64,000 nucleotides of DNA from Hybos culiciformis. Taxonomy: Eukaryota; Arthropoda; Insecta; Diptera; Hybotidae. Each line of letters begins with the position of its first letter. The stretch's first letter is position 1. Location: the NCBI GenBank assembly GCA_964007475.1, contig OZ023273.1:39681525-39745524 (forward strand). The letters run 5' to 3'. The notes beneath the pieces were generated by a model. The model had not been told where the DNA came from, did not search any database, and saw nothing but the letters and a program-made list of their open reading frames with translations. Both the position numbers and the translations under genes were made by a program. Of the stretch, positions 60,081-64,000 are shown piece by piece.

Positions 60081-62565
60081 TTTGCTTACTACGCACACGA
60101 CAAAAATTCTACTATTGTGCCGTATATCCTTATAAAATGTGACGTACGTGCAAAGAGTGGTAGAAACTCATGCAATAGTGGCGCTTACGGCAAGATACTT
60201 TTGTATAAAAGTTGTGGTAGCTCAGAATTGGAACTCTAAAGGACTTCTTTTTTCGATCTTAAAATGTAGTTTAAGGTTTTAGCTTTCACCAAAAAAAAAA
60301 AGTATATGTTTTCGGCCAATTTTTTTTATTTACATTCCAACTTTAAAGTCGATTTCCCAAAACTCGATTTTCGGGATATACATCAAAATAATTTCGATAT
60401 GTATTTTTCAAATAAGAGCGCGTTTACAAACTGAGACTATTTTAAAAACTGAAAAATTATTTTAATTTCTAGATTTCTAGTTTTGGAACGACACAGCTGT
60501 TATTTTACAATTATTTTACAAATGAAGATTTTTTGACGTGAAAATCGTTCCGAAATGATATTTTATTTTTTAAAAATCTGCAAAGGGAAATTTTAAATTT
60601 CCAATAACAATTTCAATTTATAGGTGTACTTTAAGTGCACCTCATTTAAAAAAAAAAAAACAAAAAATCGAAAATTGAAGCAGACGTTGCAGATGACAAA
60701 GATTAAATGTCAAGACTATTTCAATTTCTAAAAAAGAAAAATTTTCTTTAGCAAAAAAAAAGAGATATTTCATGTTTTAAAATAATCTCAGCTTGGGAAC
60801 GCATTCTAAATTTCAATTTTAAATAAAAAATTTCTCCTTTTCGTAGTTCATAAATTACCACAGAGGGAGTGCCCAAATAACTAAATTATTTTTAATTTTA
60901 CCTTCACCGGCTGCAGCTGCATTAACGATTCGCTTTCTTTTCCAGTCCTCCAGTCCAAATCTCCACTTCATTTCTCCACTAATAACTCTACTATAAAATG
61001 TCAAAATAATTTATTTGGCAATTATCAAATATCAATTTGTGTAATCTTGTTTGGTTCCTTTTTGTAAATTTGTTTTATTTTATATTTTTTGAAATTTTGC
61101 GTAATTTAATTTGTTTCAATTATTTTTAGAAGTTATTTAAATTTAAAAAATTTATTTATTTTAAATATTACGGGAAAGTTCTTTAAAAATTAAATATTAA
61201 AAAAAGCTAGATCTGATAGCAGTTTTTTTTGGTGATATAAAAAAAAAAACTTTGTAAATTGTAATGTAAACTAAAAATTTATTTTTTATGGTTATATATT
61301 ATATATAGAAATAAGAAAAATAATTTTTGGCGGGAATTTTCTTGGCTGTCACAACAGCGTAGGTATTTATATTTTATAAACAAGTGGCAAGAACGAAGAA
61401 TTTTCAAATTAGATTTTTTGTATTTGTAGATTTTTATATACCTATTAATATTATTTGTTAGTAAGTAAGTAGGTAGACTAACTTTCAATAGGTTCGAACA
61501 AATTTTTTTTTACTGTTGTTTTGAAGTCAGAGTCGAAGGCATTAATCAAAATTGATTATTATTGAATAATGTTTGGAACTAGGTACCTACCTAAAGCAAA
61601 TTAACAGAAAAACTAATATTAAACTTATGTCTGAATATTATAAATCTTTAAAAAAATGCGAAACAAATTTTGGAATCAATATTTTTTTTGACAAACTCAA
61701 ATAACCTTACCTATTTCTATCAATAATTAATTTTTAAGCTGTTTATACGATAGCTAGGTATAGCTATTAGTATTGTAAGACAAAATATACCCGAGGTGAT
61801 AGGTTTCTACCTATTCGAAATTTTTAACACCAATACGATTGAAACAAATAGGTATACTTAAGTAGTTAACCTATAAAAACACCACTTATCACGTAGGTAA
61901 GTACCTTTTAGGTTTAAAATTGTTTTTTAGAGCCAAAGTTTCAAAATGAAAATAAATATCTACTTACATACCTACCTACGTAGATAGAAATATAAAAAAA
62001 AATCTACATTTCCCATTTTAAAATAAAATTACTCAACATCATAATCTATTTTTGACTAAGGCTAAAAGTATAATCAACTGATACGAAAAAATTCAAAAAG
62101 GAGTACGGTCATACTGTACTGCACCGCGCATCCTGAATATCATCACTCTATTTAGTTATATAAAATAAGGTAGGTACCTACCTAGATAATAATGAATAGG
62201 AAAACAAATCTACTGGTAACTGTAGATACCTACTAACGAATGTTATCTAGCAGAGTATCTAACAAAATTTACCTAAATTAAGTTAAATAATAGCTGAAAT
62301 ATAACCTTTGTGCCTATCATAATCTATTAATTAGGTAATCAGAAATATATTACCAAGAAAAATATAAACATTTATTTTACAAAAGATAATTAAATTTTGT
62401 TATTTTTTACAAACTCAATTAAATCTTATTATCTTTGTATACCCACAAACGCAAATTTTTTCCAATAAATTATTAGTACTTAATCAAAAAAAAAATTACT
62501 TTTTATAACAGGTTGGTAATAAACATTTTAAATCCGGCAACAATAATTAATTGACATAATACTAA
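60081..62565. other. Intergenic, no gene recognised
   Basis: AT-rich. A segment tctgcaaagggaaattttaaa at 60577 resembles one at 27659 in the Harbinger-like element, so an old related copy may lie here. Many taggtaggtacctacc-type motifs occur from 61440 to 62280. Confidence 0.4.
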
Positions 62566-62829
62566 ATGGATAATTTTAATAAGCATCTTGATCTAAGTGG
62601 TAAATATTTCTCTTTAATTTTAAAAACTGAATACCTACCTAATATTATTAATTTTTTTAAATGTTTTTAATTTTTAGTTAAATTGATGCCATTAGAAGCA
62701 GAAATTGTAAAAAGGATATCAAATCAAAACAAAAAGAGCCCGAATAACCAAAAAATGCCACCTTATAAATCTAAATCTGCTGAAAAAATTACCAATAATG
62801 ATCGCAGTTCTAGCAAAAGTAAAATTTAG
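62566..62829 (+). CDS. Possible two-exon 61-residue microprotein
   Basis: ATG at 62566, with TAA directly upstream in frame, opens exon 62566-62599 (ending G/gtaaat). It joins exon 62678-62829 after the acceptor aatttttag. The phase fits and the frame ends TAG. The product starts MDNFNKHLDLSVKLMPLEAE, then becomes basic and Ser/Lys/Asn-rich with no hydrophobic segment. I do not recognise it. The first exon is short, so chance splice signals remain possible. Confidence 0.42.
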
Positions 62830-64000
62830 AGATTATTTTATATTCAGTCAAATTATAAAAAGGCATTATGTTATTTAATTGATCAGAAATATCCTAAAAT
62901 TTATTAGAAATATTTTAATGCATTTACCTTCCCTACTTCTCTACAGGTTTACCTAGAACCTGTGGGTAAGATTCAAAAAAAAATTTTCCATCCCAATTTC
63001 TAAATGATCTCGTAGAACGAAATTTTTTTTCAATGAGGCCGACGATCAAAATCAATTAAATTTGAGGATCGGAAATTTTTTTCAAGATTAGCGATTGGCG
63101 AATTTAAAGGAAAATTCTGAACAAAGCAAAGTATTGCGTTTCAGTTAAAAAAATGGAAAATATGATTTTAAGAAAAATTCCTAAAAAAAGATCATAGGTC
63201 ATAGAACCTGAATTTTTTTTTAAAAATTTATAATAATAAATTTTTTTGACCCCAAATTAATTTATTTTAATTAAAAGTTCCTATTCTGACAAACTTTCCC
63301 TTTTACTTATTTTTTTCAATCGATTACTATTTCTAATTACATTCTTTTTCTTAAATCGTTGTTCTCCTTTTTTAATTTTTCAATACGAGGTTTGCTAGAA
63401 TCAATTCTTTAGAGAAAACACGACGGTGTCAAGCTTCGGGAAGCATTTCGCATTTGTATCTGTTTTGTATTTTCAGCGTGTACCAGGTACCATTTTTTAT
63501 GGCATCTTTGTAATATTTGTAAAATTATCATTCATTACAAAATAAAAATTAAATTTTAATAGATTTTTATGGTACATTTTGCACTGATAGATTTAATGTG
63601 TAAGATTTTATATGATATATCTTATAATGCACAATTTTGTAATGCACGATTTTGTTATGCAAGATTTTGTAATACACGGTGTAGTAATGTAGTTTGGAAA
63701 ACCTTCGGGTTTGGGTTATCAAAAAGGTGCTAATCCTACCAAGTAGAGTAATAGTAATAAATTAATAATAATATCTTTCTTTGTAGTCTAATGCTTTCAG
63801 AAACTATTATTTTTACTTATGTTTTAGTTTTTGAATTTGTAGTTAATTGTATAAAATTTTAAACTCCTTTATTTATTGTAGTCATTTCTGCATTGCAAAT
63901 TTGTAAAATTTTTTATTTGATTATATTCTGTGTTTGTATTATAATATTATTGAATTGAGCTTGATCTAAGGTCCAAGCTAAATGAATATATTTATTACAC
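62830..64000. other. Intergenic to the window edge
   Basis: No coding exon seen. A stretch at 63415-63500 (cgacggtgtcaagcttcggg) is less AT-rich and could be a promoter or exon of a gene beyond the window. Confidence 0.35.
63626..63685. repeat. 15-bp tandem repeat
   Basis: Four diverging units, aatgcacaattttgt, aatgcacgattttgt, tatgcaagattttgt and aatacacggtgtagt, stand head to tail. Confidence 0.85.

Noticed and set aside
1..64000. CRISPR array or bacterial operon
   Set aside because: Tandem repeats present are simple-sequence or short duplications without regular unique spacers, and all genes are intron-bearing animal genes or insect-type peptides.

Overview
The window is AT-rich nuclear DNA from an insect. 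The case rests on GT-AG introns, long gene-poor stretches, many non-autonomous DNA transposons, and animal genes (ribosomal protein L4, splicing factor BCAS2, MCC, mitochondrial GPAT1) whose exons I traced by splice signals and reading phase. L4 looks insect-like and a fly is plausible, but the sequence alone does not fix the order. Nothing here is bacterial, and I see no CRISPR array.

Layout. 1-6 kb: two intronless genes for secreted six-cysteine (knottin-pattern) peptides flank a decayed third copy that still keeps the family's upstream region. A decayed hAT transposase end follows. 10.9-11.9 kb: last three exons of an unrecognised conserved-looking gene. 12.4-16.4 kb: nested transposons, including a complete 1.2 kb hAT element with an 8-bp target duplication and a 158-bp-arm hairpin, a fold-back element with a run of 19 G, a tRNA-derived SINE-like unit and a 639-bp MITE. 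16.5-23.7 kb (+): MCC orthologue, 774 codons, with a possible alternative first exon. 25.9-27.2 kb (-): BCAS2/SPF27 with an unusual DYR-repeat tail. 27.5-29.6 kb: a Harbinger-like element and a 605-bp palindromic element. 30.0-32.5 kb (+): RpL4. 32.5-40.9 kb: no gene recognised. 40.9-52.9 kb (+): mitochondrial glycerol-3-phosphate acyltransferase 1 in eleven coding exons, its introns colonised by repeats. 53.5-54.4 kb: TIR element. 55.1-57.1 kb (-): a 651-residue unrecognised protein. 58.6-60.1 kb: a nested TIR element and a second, inverted copy of the 16-kb MITE. 62.6-62.8 kb: a possible two-exon microprotein gene.

The housekeeping genes do not form a pathway: translation (RpL4), splicing (BCAS2), lipid synthesis (GPAT1) and polarity/signalling scaffold (MCC) are simply neighbours. 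The most distinctive content is the knottin cluster and the transposon palindromes able to form long double-stranded RNA.
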